A DNA stretch of 64,000 nucleotides, from assembly GCA_963932145.1 (NCBI GenBank), contig OZ010582.1:20985163-21049162 (forward strand), given 5' to 3'. This document shows positions 46,396 to 56,668 of the stretch, one piece after another. The stretch comes from Acanthosepion lycidas. Taxonomy: Eukaryota > Mollusca > Cephalopoda > Sepiida > Sepiidae. A model generated the notes under the pieces. It did not search any database, had not been told where the DNA came from, and saw only the letters and a list, made by a program, of their open reading frames with translations. Each line of letters begins with the position of its first letter. The first letter of the stretch is position 1. The position numbers and the translations under genes are program-made.

Positions 46396-48612
46396 TCAAG
46401 GTCCGGGAAGAGAAACTCCGTTCCACGCACCCAACCGCAAGCCCACAGACTTATCGCGGTTGATCTTGGGCCCTGTCACCATCTCGTACCCACTGACCTC
46501 TTTGCTGACTTCGTCAATCTCGGCTCTGCTCGACACAAGAACCGAAACGTCATCAGCATAGGCAGAATACCTGGCTGAGGTGGTAGCCCCAGGCAGGGTA
46601 ATTCCGCGCAGGACCGGATTCGCCTTTAACTTGCGAAGGAATGGTTCCAACGCAAGCAAGAGCGAGAGCGGACAACCTTGACGAATGGAGCGAGACAATA
46701 CGAAAGGCTTCGATCTTACCCCATTCACTTCCACCAGCGCACCGGGGGTCGCATACAAAAGTCGGATCCAGGAGCGAAAGTCGGCTCCGAAACCGGCCGC
46801 CGAAAGGACAGCCTCCAGAAAGTGATGGTCAACCCTATCGAAGGCCTTGGACTGATCTAAATTAATCAGCGTGGCTTCACTGTCGACTTGTTCTAAGATC
46901 AAGAGTACCATATGAAGGTTATCCTGAATCGTCCTGCCCTTCACAGCACAAGTCTGTTCGGAGCCAATCAGACGAGACAGGACAAGCTGAAAACGGTTGG
47001 CTAAGATCTTCGCCAAAATCTTTAAGTCAGTATTTAACATCGTTAAAGGGCGAAAGTTCCCTAACCCATCCCCACCGTTCTTGTCCTTACGCAGCAACTT
47101 GATCACACCCCTGGTGAAGAGTTGAGGTATAGACCCCTGCTTCATCCAGTGATTGAAAATCAGTTCCAGCAAAGGAACAAAAACGGGCGACTGCCTCAAG
47201 TAAACTTCGTAGGGAAGACCATCCAGTCCCGGAGATTTATCCAGGCCAACCTGCTTCAGCGCTTCCCAGATTTCTGACTCAGTAATGGGACCCTCGCACC
47301 TAGCCGCTTCAGCTGCCACGAGGCAGGGAAAGTCAGCCAAATAGGCATCGAACTGAGCAGAGCTCAGACCGGGCTCCCTGGTGAAAACATCCTGAAAGTA
47401 ATCCCGAAAGGCCTGGCATATGCCCGCGTTTGTAGTCACGGTCCGCTTATCCGGCAATGTGACGCACGCTATATGTCGCCTTGGCGCGTTCCGAATCTCC
47501 TCTACACGCAGTTCAGCGGCCATGTTCGTCGCCTCAGAAGACATTCTTTTTAGCCTAGCCCTAACTACCAGAGCTTGATCCTTCTTGATAAGCAAGGAAG
47601 ACAACTCTGCCTTAGCTAAGGCTATATCCCCACTAACACGGGATTTCACGGCCCGATCAACCTTTTCTTCTAAAGCCGTTTGCGCCGCTAATCTATCTAG
47701 ATTGAGTCGACGACTAAAGTCGGCAGCAAACGTTCGAATTTTGGATTTTAATTTGTCCCACCAGGCGTTTCCCACAATCGCCCCCGTCAATTCCCTCTGA
47801 ATCATTAGTAGCAGCTGGTCCCGGAAATCCTTCTCACCAAATAATGAACAGTTAAATTTCCAGTAACCAGCCATTCTAACCTTAGGCTTATCTAAGTTTA
47901 CACGGACCCGGACAGGCCTATGATCCGTATAAACTATATAGTGGAAACTTTGACACCCTAAGAGCCCTACGTCGACTCTCTTAACTAAGACTCGGTCCAG
48001 GTAGCTCGCAAGCGTCCCAGGCACCGAGTTGCCACTATTTGTCCAAGTCCATGCTACCTCCTGAGGGTGCTCATTCCGGAACTTATCGACAAGATCAAAC
48101 CCGCCGATAAAGTCCCGAAATGCCTTCACATCAGGATTGTTAGTACCCGGTTTTTGCCCTATACGATCTATATCGGGGTCAAGGACGGCATTCCAATCAC
48201 CCGCTAAAACTACCCGACGAGAAGTCGTCAAAAACGGCTCGATCTGCCGAAACAAAGCAGGCCGCTCGGCATGGTTATTGGGCGCATAAACCCCAATGTG
48301 ACGCAAAGCCTTATACTTTATGGTAGCATCCAGCACACAAAGCCTGCCCGCCGGATCTGCGAAGACAAGAGTACATGCAGCCTTCAAAGACCTGCTCACT
48401 AGCCAAGAGACACCCCTCGAACAACCATCAAAACATGCTGAATAAAGGGCGAACCCCCTAGACAGTATATCCTCACGGTCATGAGAAGAAAACCGGGTCT
48501 CTTGCACACAACAAACATTCACACCGAGGCGCTGAAGGTCACGAGAGAGCCTCGCCCTGCGAGACTCGGACCTCAGGCCCCGCACATTTAAAGTAGCTAA
48601 CCAGAGAGCCAT
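46396..48612 (-). CDS. LINE ORF2: endonuclease plus reverse transcriptase, 3'-truncated
   Basis: 738 codons open from an ATG 12 nt after the ORF1 stop. The first ~235 residues form an APE-type endonuclease (LNVRGLRS, VQETRFS, GDWNAVLDPDIDR, TDHRPV). The reverse transcriptase occupies about residues 470-735, with FRPLTMLNTDLKILAKILA, NLDQSKAFDRVDH (near 584), RQGCPLS and YADD at 685-688. The motif style is that of the L1/Tx1 group. Family ORF2 proteins normally run to 1,200 or more residues, so the thumb and C-terminal region are missing where the sequence changes to the LTR element. The frame is otherwise open. TPRT normally leaves an intact LINE 3' end, which makes this truncation unusual. 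Confidence 0.9.
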   Translation of the reverse strand: MALWLATLNVRGLRSESRRARLSRDLQRLGVNVCCVQETRFSSHDREDILSRGFALYSACFDGCSRGVSWLVSRSLKAACTLVFADPAGRLCVLDATIKYKALRHIGVYAPNNHAERPALFRQIEPFLTTSRRVVLAGDWNAVLDPDIDRIGQKPGTNNPDVKAFRDFIGGFDLVDKFRNEHPQEVAWTWTNSGNSVPGTLASYLDRVLVKRVDVGLLGCQSFHYIVYTDHRPVRVRVNLDKPKVRMAGYWKFNCSLFGEKDFRDQLLLMIQRELTGAIVGNAWWDKLKSKIRTFAADFSRRLNLDRLAAQTALEEKVDRAVKSRVSGDIALAKAELSSLLIKKDQALVVRARLKRMSSEATNMAAELRVEEIRNAPRRHIACVTLPDKRTVTTNAGICQAFRDYFQDVFTREPGLSSAQFDAYLADFPCLVAAEAARCEGPITESEIWEALKQVGLDKSPGLDGLPYEVYLRQSPVFVPLLELIFNHWMKQGSIPQLFTRGVIKLLRKDKNGGDGLGNFRPLTMLNTDLKILAKILANRFQLVLSRLIGSEQTCAVKGRTIQDNLHMVLLILEQVDSEATLINLDQSKAFDRVDHHFLEAVLSAAGFGADFRSWIRLLYATPGALVEVNGVRSKPFVLSRSIRQGCPLSLLLALEPFLRKLKANPVLRGITLPGATTSARYSAYADDVSVLVSSRAEIDEVSKEVSGYEMVTGPKINRDKSVGLRLGAWNGVSLPGP

Positions 48613-48624
48613 TGAGAAGTCCGA

Positions 48625-50808
48625 TTAGGTTTGCTTACCTGAATTAAACATGGCCGGGGTAAGGATACCGACAGCCTCTCCCATAGACCCATGGCCCATT
48701 TCAGTTTTGATGGTACCGTCTTGGGAGATTCCGCCGATATCCCAGGGGAAAGTCAATTTTAGTGCTCTATAAAGGGAGGAGTGAACGAAAACCGGTACCC
48801 TCCCTGCACAATATTGCTTCATTTTTTTCAATTTCTCATTTTCTGTAATCGCAATGGGAGGGGTCATGTTGAACGAAGTTATTGCCTCGTCCAACATGGC
48901 CCAAATCTGTCTCACCCCAGTCTCCGATCTTATTACAGTCAAGACCCTTTGCGCGTTTGGAAAGTTCTTTGGCTCGTCTATCTCTTTATCACCGAACTGT
49001 TTTATAGAAAGTAGGTACTTCAAGTTGGTGATCCGATTTCCATAATCTTTTGCCTTCTCTGCTTGTGAAGGTGAAATTTTACATACGTCTGCACCTAAAT
49101 TATAAATAGGTTTAGTTTTTTTTCTTTTTTCAGTGGACTCTTGGGTAGGACTTCTCAGTCTTTTAGACGGAGGAGGCATTACAGGCGATTTAGTAGGAGA
49201 AGGACTAGGAGTACTGCAGGGCGTAAAGGGTTGTCTAAAAGGGCTGGGGTCTCTACTGAGAGGAATTTGGGACTGTGCAGAAGTGGAAGGGGAAGCAAGT
49301 GGAGGCTTCGCTCTACGAAGAGAGGTTGAGGGACGGGGAGAAGGTGATGGGTCGGTGGATGTGGAGGGAGTGGATTTCTTTGGAGAGGGGGACTTTGGTG
49401 TAGAGGACTGTGAAGACTGCAAGGTGGGAGAAATCTTGGAAGGAAGTGCTTTTTCGTTCCTTTGATGAGCGAGTTTATTTTTTAAATCCTTAATCTTTTC
49501 CATTTTACTATATCCCGGATCATATTTCTTCTTTTTTTCTTCGATGGTCAGAATAGAGACCGGGGCATCGCCCTTACCGTTGCCAGAGGGAGTGGGGCTG
49601 TTAGTGTCTTTAGTCCCCGAGGCTTCAGGGGACTGAGGCGCCGCTGTCTGACGCTTCCCTCTGGCCTTACCGACTCCCTGCCATTCCCCCTTTTCCTTCT
49701 CCTCAACCACACCTGCAGTGGAAGAAGGCTCTTCGGGGAATGGGGGTTTTGATGAGGACCCAATCGGAGGTACACCCGCTCCGGTCCTGGTAGCCGGCGT
49801 GCCCATTACAGGCGTGGCGGATTTAGAAGACTCGGTCAGAGGGGGAGTTTGGTCGATTGGGACCTGAGATCCAGAGGCCTTCTTCTCTGGGCAGGAAGAG
49901 GAGAGGTGACCAGTCACTCCACACTTCCAGCAAACTGGTTTACGGCCGGTCACGATGACCGGCAGTTTCAGGTCACCGACGTCAAGACAGTTGGGGATAG
50001 AGCTGAAGGCTTTATGATCGAGCATCATCTCAAAGCTCCATCCCCCGGTCAGGCTGTCACAAGAAGCACCCAGAATCTCGCCGTACTGGGACAAGAATGC
50101 CGCTAGGTGCTCTCCGATAAATTGAGGCGGGACCTCGTATACTGCTACACTGGTCCTACGCCGGCCCTCGTACTCTGTACGAAGGATGAGATCCTTCGTA
50201 ATCAGATCCCGCGTCGTTGCTCTCATACAATCATCGGCAGTGGGCAGCAGCACGTCCCACATGAAATATCTCTTGCCCTTAACAATTCGGAGGGGCTTAA
50301 ACCCCAGGGACACCAGTGATTTAAACACTGTGTCTTTAGTCGAACGACAAATTTTGCGAGATCGCTTGTCGACGACAAAAACTGACACTATTCTTTTCTC
50401 GACTTTCTTCAGCTCTATTGGATCCTGCAAGAGCCCGCCTTCCACCACAAGGTGTGCGTAACCCTTGGCACGATCCAAGAACTCCGCAATGTCGATTAGG
50501 CATTTAGGAGGGGACTTCCAACAAGAGGGCGATTCCCCGGCCTCTGCATTAGCAGTTGAGTTATCTTTTACATGGTCACTCTTAGTTTTTTCCGCCTCAT
50601 TAATTTTGGAGGCTTTTTTTAGTGCATCCACAATTTCCTCATTTGTTGGCACTGTGGGCAGATCAGGATATTCATCCTTATTGTCTCTGTCTGGGGGATC
50701 TTTTTTAGGGTTGAAAAGGTGTTTCCTCACCGTGCGCCTAAAAGAAGCAATTTTAGGCTTCTTTTTCAAAATTAAAAACGAAGGAACTTTTTTTTCTTTC
50801 TTATCCAT
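48625..50808 (-). CDS. LINE ORF1 protein with CCHC zinc knuckle
   Basis: 727 codons from MDKKEKKVPSFLILKKK; an upstream in-frame ATG at 50919 only adds a low-complexity stretch, so the ATG at 50808 is preferred. A folded N-terminal half (about residues 95-290, with VAVYEVPPQFIGEHLAAFLS) resembles an RRM-like nucleic-acid-binding region. It precedes one zinc knuckle, CWKCGVTGHLSSSC (C-X2-C-X4-H-X4-C), at about 293-306. A long Pro/Ser/Thr/Lys-rich linker and a C-terminal folded segment follow. It should act as the RNA-binding partner of ORF2 in the ribonucleoprotein. The frame is fully open. Confidence 0.85.
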   Translation of the reverse strand: MDKKEKKVPSFLILKKKPKIASFRRTVRKHLFNPKKDPPDRDNKDEYPDLPTVPTNEEIVDALKKASKINEAEKTKSDHVKDNSTANAEAGESPSCWKSPPKCLIDIAEFLDRAKGYAHLVVEGGLLQDPIELKKVEKRIVSVFVVDKRSRKICRSTKDTVFKSLVSLGFKPLRIVKGKRYFMWDVLLPTADDCMRATTRDLITKDLILRTEYEGRRRTSVAVYEVPPQFIGEHLAAFLSQYGEILGASCDSLTGGWSFEMMLDHKAFSSIPNCLDVGDLKLPVIVTGRKPVCWKCGVTGHLSSSCPEKKASGSQVPIDQTPPLTESSKSATPVMGTPATRTGAGVPPIGSSSKPPFPEEPSSTAGVVEEKEKGEWQGVGKARGKRQTAAPQSPEASGTKDTNSPTPSGNGKGDAPVSILTIEEKKKKYDPGYSKMEKIKDLKNKLAHQRNEKALPSKISPTLQSSQSSTPKSPSPKKSTPSTSTDPSPSPRPSTSLRRAKPPLASPSTSAQSQIPLSRDPSPFRQPFTPCSTPSPSPTKSPVMPPPSKRLRSPTQESTEKRKKTKPIYNLGADVCKISPSQAEKAKDYGNRITNLKYLLSIKQFGDKEIDEPKNFPNAQRVLTVIRSETGVRQIWAMLDEAITSFNMTPPIAITENEKLKKMKQYCAGRVPVFVHSSLYRALKLTFPWDIGGISQDGTIKTEMGHGSMGEAVGILTPAMFNSGKQT

Positions 50809-51635
50809 TTTTTTAAAAAGTGAAGGGGAGGGTAGAAAAAGGTATGGGAGGGGAGAGGGAAAAATAAATAAATAAATAAATAAAGCACACAAAAAGATGA
50901 CGAGAAAAACGCAGATCACTTATACGTAAAAAGGAACAAATATCGCCTAAAGGCGAAACAAAAAACAGAAAAACACTTAAAAGAAAACAATAAAAAAAAC
51001 GTTAGACAATAAAAAACAGAAAAATTCGACAAAAGCCGAACGTAAAAAAATTATCACAAATATTAAAAACACAAAACGAGACAAACAGCAAAATAAAAGC
51101 ACGTACAATAAAAAGATTTAAGGTGCGCCTAAAGGCGAAAACTATAATTTAAAAGAAAAGCAAAAACGCTAGACAAAAAGAAAAACAAAGAAAATACGAA
51201 AATATGGAAAACAGACAAAGCTAGTAACAAATACAAGATGGCTGACGCCAAAACAAAAACAATAAAAATTAAACAGTACAAACGTTATAACCAAATAAAA
51301 GGACAAATAAATTGGCAAATAGACGGACAAAAGGTTTAGAAAAATTACATACAATACAAACAAAAAAAAAAAAACACAAAAATTTAAAAGAATTTAAAAG
51401 GGGCAAGAATTAAAGAATTAACGGTAAAAAAAAACAGGTAAGGGTTATAAATAAAAGAAAAACGAAGATATAATTAAAAGAGAAATTAAAGAAACTGGAA
51501 ATGAAAAAAGGGTAAAACTAAAAAAAAAGGAAACAAAGAAAATAATAAGGAGGTAAATATATAAAAAAAAAAAAAAAAAAATTAAATAAAAACGGGGTAA
51601 GAAAAAGGGAAAGAAAAAATCAAAAAATCTTTTAG

Positions 51636-51681
51636 CGTTTTTCTTATTTACGACTGTTTTTAGTCGTAAATAAGAAAAACG
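51636..51681. repeat. 20-bp-arm hairpin in the LINE 5' UTR
   Basis: cgtttttcttatttacgact and its exact inverse flank a six-base loop of T/G. In the LINE transcript this would form a stable stem-loop about 0.9 kb upstream of ORF1. Function unknown. Confidence 0.85.
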
Positions 51682-51785
51682 GTAATAAATGAAAAAAAAA
51701 AAAACTTAACAACAACTGAAAAAAGTCCAAAAGGTCAGGCGGCAAACACTGAAAATGATGTTCAATAAGCAAGGGTAAAAAAAAA

Positions 51786-51793
51786 TGACGTCA
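51786..51793. promoter_or_regulatory. TGACGTCA (CRE-like) near the LINE 5' end
   Basis: A perfect 8-bp CRE/ATF palindrome about 45 bp inside the LINE 5' boundary, where LINE internal promoters sit. A single 8-mer can occur by chance. Confidence 0.3.
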
Positions 51794-52853
51794 GAATAGC
51801 AGTCAACGGAGGTCTAGGAAAAACTCGTTAATTGAACTGCTAAGGCGTACTTCTGCTTGGTTAGTCTCAGAGACAACGTATATTGAATGTTCAGATTGGC
51901 TTATGCATATTATGCATAGTAATTTGCTAGTATCACTACACAATCATTTCTGTTTTCACTTTTTTCTATTATTCATTTTTATTTCTTTCTTTCTTTTTTT
52001 CATTTGCTTCTTTATTTCATTCATTTTTCTCAATGAAATCAAATAGTGACTTTCCCCCGCTTTACACCAATCAAAACGCAATAGTCCATTATTTATTACG
52101 TATTGGTAACACATGTTAAACATATTTATCTTCTTTTGTATTTTTTTTTTTTTTTTTTTGTAGTCCTCAGGTGTTGGGACTTCTTTTATTTGGTACAGTT
52201 CTTTGTTTCTGAATCTATAGCGCCAGTGCATAATGTTCAAAGGCAATGATTATCATTGCCAAGATTATTCTTTGCTCAAAATTTTACATCATCGATCTTA
52301 GGAATGCGCTTTATAAAGCTGACAGTTTAGACATTTCAGATAGTGTTTAGAGCCATACAGATCGAGAACATCACTCAAATATTCAGATTTATGTATTTCT
52401 TAGCCAAAATGTCCTTTGTCGTCCCAAGGTATTATGAAACAGAATGATTTATTTAAGCAACGTGGTAGACACACTATCATTTCTATCCTATACCAAACAC
52501 GGTATGTTTGCCTGCCACCCGAATGAATTTTGAACTGAACCTTTCATTTAATACACTTCGATAAGTTGTTCTTATTACTATACGAACGATAACAAATGTG
52601 CTTCTGAAACATAATATAATAGAGCAATTTATTTAATGTAAGTCACTAGATTAAATATGGTGCGTTACTCTCATTGATGCTATCGTTTCTACGAATGCAA
52701 GTACATTGGCAACCATGTAGACACAGGCATTTACTTTATTAATTCCGATATCTTACGAAAATTGAGTTGAAGCAAAGACACCAACGACTAACAAGAGTTA
52801 ATACATTGTTCATTTAGCTTAATTTATAATGAGATTCTCTTGCAACAACAGTT

Positions 52854-52926
52854 GCCTCCGTGGCCCAATGGATAAGGCACCGGCCTCCTAAGCCGGGGAT
52901 TGCGGGTTCGAGTCCCGTCGGAGGTG
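52854..52926 (+). tRNA. tRNA-Arg(CCT), array copy 3
   Basis: Complete 73-nt consensus copy (D loop ATGGATAA, loop CTCCTAA, intact A and B boxes). It is the first tRNA after the retroelement insertion; its unit continues directly from the right target duplication. Confidence 0.95.
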
Positions 52927-52934
52927 AACCGATC

Positions 52935-52938
52935 TTTT
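52935..52938 (+). terminator. pol III TTTT terminator after the tRNA
   Basis: The trailer gaaccgatcTTTTctg follows the tRNA at the same distance (9 nt) in nearly every array copy, which suits RNA polymerase III termination. Confidence 0.75.
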
Positions 52939-54098
52939 CTGTTTGTCAACATGGAGCATGTATTTGATTGCATCTGTTCATATTTACTAAAAAGACCCGT
53001 ACATGACTACGGTTTTTCTATTTGAACATTCTAATGAAGCTTATTTCTTAAGTTATCCATCAGCACCCGACAATAAAATATCCATAGAGATTGCCCAATT
53101 ACATCGTCAAATATTTGAGCTTTACAACCTTACCAAAACATTGCTGTAACTGTCATAAATGTGAATGCTAGTCGTTAATTTAAGACCTGTTTACGAATGA
53201 AGTTTTAAACTATTACCATGACAATCATTTCTGTTTTCACTTTTTTCTATCATTCTTTTTTGTTTCATTCATTTTTCTCAATGAAATCAAATAGCGTCTT
53301 TCCCCCGCTTTACACCAATCAAAACGCAATAGTCCATTATTTATTACGTATTGGTAACACATGTTAAACATATTTATCTTCTTTTGTATTCTTTTTTTTT
53401 TTTTTGTAGTCCTCAGGTGTTGGGACTTCTTTTATTTGGTACAGTTCTTTGTTTCTGAATCTATAGCGCCAGTGCATAATGTTCAAAGGCAATGATTATC
53501 ATTGCCAAGATTATTCTTTGCTCAAAATTTTACATCATCGATCTTAGGAATGCGCTTTATAAAGCTGACAGTTTAGACATTTCAGATAGTGTTTAGAGCC
53601 ATACAGATCGAGAACATCACTCAAATATTCAGATTTATGTATTTCTTAGCCAAAATGTCCTTTGTCGTCCCAAGGTATTATGAAACAGAATGATTTATTT
53701 AAGCAACGTGGTAGACACACTATCATTTCTATCCTATACCAAACACGGTATGTTTGCCTGCCACCCGAATGAATTTTGAACTGAACCTTTCATTTAATAC
53801 ACTTCGATAAGTTGTTCTTATTACTATACGAACGATAACAAATGTGCTTCTGAAACATAATATAATAGAGCAATTTATTTAATGTAAGTCACTAGATTAA
53901 ATATGGTGCGTTACTCTCATTGATGCTATCGTTTCTACCAATGCAAGTACATTGGCAACCATGTAGACACAGGCATTTACTTTATTAATTTCGATATCTA
54001 ACGAAAATTGAGTTGAAGCAAAGACACCAACGACTAACAAATTTAATACATTGTTCATTTAGCTTAATTTATAATGAGATTCTCCTGCAACAACCGTT

Positions 54099-54171
54099 GC
54101 CTCCGTGGCCCAATGGATAAGGCACCGGCCTCCTAAGCCGGGGATTGCGGGTTCGAGTCCCGTCGGAGGTG
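54099..54171 (+). tRNA. tRNA-Arg(CCT), array copy 4
   Basis: Complete consensus copy identical in the mature region to copy 3. The 5' flank is caacaaccgtt, one base different from its neighbours. Confidence 0.95.
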
Positions 54172-55347
54172 AACCGATCTTTTCTGTTTGTCAACATGGA
54201 GCATGTATTTGATTGCATCTGTTTATATTTACTAAAAAGACCCGTACATCACTACGGTTTGTCTATTTGAACATTCTGATGAAGGTTATTTCTTAAGTTA
54301 TCCATTAAATCAGCTCCTGACAATAAAATATCCATAGATATTGCCGAATTACATCGTCAAATATTTGAGCTTTACAACCTTACCAAAACATTGCTGTAAC
54401 TGTCATAAATGTGAATGCTAGTCGTTAATTTAAGACCTGTTTACGAATGAAGTTTTAAACTATTACCATGACAATCATTTCTGTTTTCACTTTTTTCTAT
54501 CATTCTTTTTTGTTTCATTCATTTTTCTCAATGAAATCAAATAGCGTCTTTCCCCCGCTTTACACCAATCAAAACGCAATAGTCCATTATTTATTACGTA
54601 TTGGTAACACATGTTAAACATATTTATCTTCTTTTGTATTCTTTTTTTTTTTTGTAGTCCTCAGGTGTTGGGACTTCTTTTATTTGGTACAGTTCTTTGT
54701 TTCTGAATCTATAGCGCCAGTGCATAATGTTCAAAGGCAATGATTATCATTGCCAAGATTATTCTTTGCTCAAAATTTTACATCATCGATCTTAGGAATG
54801 CGCTTTATAAAGCTGACAGTTTAGACATTTCAGATAGTGTTTAGAGCCATACAGATCGAGAACATCACTCAAATATTCAGATTTATGTATTTCTTAGCCA
54901 AAATGTCCTTTGTCGTCCCAAGGTATTATGAAACAGAATGATTTATTTAAGCAACGTGGTAGACACACTATCATTTCTATCCTATACCAAACACGGTATG
55001 TTTGCCTGCCACCCGAATGAATTTTGAACTGAACCTTTCATTTAATACACTTCGATAAGTTGTTCTTATTACTATACGAACGATAACAAATGTGCTTCTG
55101 AAACATAATATAATAGAGCAATTTATTTAATGTAAGTCACTAGATTAAATATGGTGCGTTACTCTCATTGATGCTATCGTTTCTACCAATGCAAGTACAT
55201 TGGCAGCCATGTAGACACAGGCATTTACTTTATTAATTTCGATATCTTACGAAAATTGAGTTGAAGCAAAGACACCAACGACTAACAAGAGTTAATACAT
55301 TGTTCATTTAGCTTAATTTATAATGAGATTCTCCTGCAACAACAGTT

Positions 55348-55419
55348 GCCTCCGTGGCCCAATGGATAAGGCACCGGCTCCTAAGCCGGGGATTGCGGGT
55401 TCGAGTCCCGTCGGAGGTG
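55348..55419 (+). pseudogene. tRNA-Arg copy 5, one-base deletion at the anticodon
   Basis: 72 nt. One C is missing where the others read CGGCCTCCTAAG, leaving a six-base anticodon loop with an intact stem, or a seven-base loop with a broken stem. Everything else matches the consensus, including both promoter boxes, so it may be transcribed but is probably not a working tRNA. A sequencing or assembly error is possible. Confidence 0.8.
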
Positions 55420-56595
55420 AACCGATCTTTTCTGTTTGTCAACATGGAGCATGTATTTGATTGCATCTGTTTATATTTACTAAAAAGACCCGTACATCAC
55501 TACGGTTTGTCTATTTGAACATTCTGATGAAGGTTATTTCTTAAGTTATCCATTAAATCAGCTCCTGACAATAAAATATCCATAGATATTGCCGAATTAC
55601 ATCGTCAAATATTTGAGCTTTACAACCTTACCAAAACATTGCTGTAACTGTCATAAATGTGAATGCTAGTCGTTAATTTAAGACCTGTTTACGAATGAAG
55701 TTTTAAACTATTACCATGACAATCATTTCTGTTTTCACTTTTTTCTATCATTCTTTTTTGTTTCATTCATTTTTCTCAATGAAATCAAATAGCGTCTTTC
55801 CCCCGCTTTACACCAATCAAAACGCAATAGTCCATTATTTATTACGTATTGGTAACACATGTTAAACATATTTATCTTCTTTTGTATTCTTTTTTTTTTT
55901 TGTAGTCCTCAGGTGTTGGGACTTCTTTTATTTGGTACAGTTCTTTGTTTCTGAATCTATAGCGCCAGTGCATAATGTTCAAAGGCAATGATTATCATTG
56001 CCAAGATTATTCTTTGCTCAAAATTTTACATCATCGATCTTAGGAATGCGCTTTATAAAGCTGACAGTTTAGACATTTCAGATAGTGTTTAGAGCCATAC
56101 AGATCGAGAACATCACTCAAATATTCAGATTTATGTATTTCTTAGCCAAAATGTCCTTTGTCGTCCCAAGGTATTATGAAACAGAATGATTTATTTAAGC
56201 AACGTGGTAGACACACTATCATTTCTATCCTATACCAAACACGGTATGTTTGCCTGCCACCCGAATGAATTTTGAACTGAACCTTTCATTTAATACACTT
56301 CGATAAGTTGTTCTTATTACTATACGAACGATAACAAATGTGCTTCTGAAACATAATATAATAGAGCAATTTATTTAATGTAAGTCACTAGATTAAATAT
56401 GGTGCGTTACTCTCATTGATGCTATCGTTTCTACCAATGCAAGTACATTGGCAACCATGTAGACACAGGCATTTACTTTATTAATTTCGATATCTTACGA
56501 AAATTGAGTTGAAGCAAAGACACCAACGACTAACAAGAGTTAATACATTGTTCATTTAGCTTAATTTATAATGAGATTCTCCTACAACAACAGTT

Positions 56596-56668
56596 GCCTC
56601 CGTGGCCCAATGGATAAGGCACCGGCCTCCTAAGCCGGGGATTGCGGGTTCGAGTCCCGTCGGAGGTG
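56596..56668 (+). tRNA. tRNA-Arg(CCT), array copy 6
   Basis: Complete consensus copy with normal internal promoter boxes and TTTT trailer. Confidence 0.95.

Larger units (their letters stand above)
46400..51836 (-). mobile_element. L1/Tx1-like LINE inside the LTR element
   Basis: In minus-strand order: a 5' UTR of about 1 kb (51836-50809), ORF1 (50808-48625), a 12-nt gap and ORF2 (48612-46396), cut off after the reverse transcriptase. The 5' UTR is A-rich on the + strand and contains a TGACGTCA site (51786-51793), a 20-bp-arm hairpin (51636-51681) and two copies of cgcctaaaggcg (near 50945 and 51124). The right junction is inside the LTR (near 51837) and the left junction inside the LTR element's reverse transcriptase. 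The GC content of its ORFs is clearly higher than that of the surroundings. Confidence 0.85.
44266..51940 (-). mobile_element. Ty3/Gypsy-type LTR element fossil enclosing a LINE
   Basis: The ends are TG...CA LTRs: a 134-bp LTR at 44266-44399 and a matching partial LTR of about 104 bp at 51837-51940. The 5-bp direct repeat CAATC stands outside both (44261-44265 and 51941-51945), so the composite entered the tRNA array as one unit or formed around it. The element reads on the minus strand. Its parts are the end of reverse transcriptase with RNase H (about 45629-46395), an integrase region (about 44395-45600) and a purine-rich tract just before the left LTR. Gag, protease and most of reverse transcriptase are absent; a LINE (46400-51836) takes their place. 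The element is broken in a few places. The two LTRs differ at about nine of ~104 aligned positions by eye, so it does not look recent. Confidence 0.85.

Noticed and set aside
48781-50875. Plus-strand frames over the LINE ORF1
   Set aside because: Antisense shadows of a clearly recognisable ORF1 with zinc knuckle.
51956-52246. 96-codon minus-strand frame in the tRNA array spacer as a protein gene
   Set aside because: The K-rich part is an A-run of variable length and the frame differs between units. It is better explained as spacer or a retrocopy 3' end.
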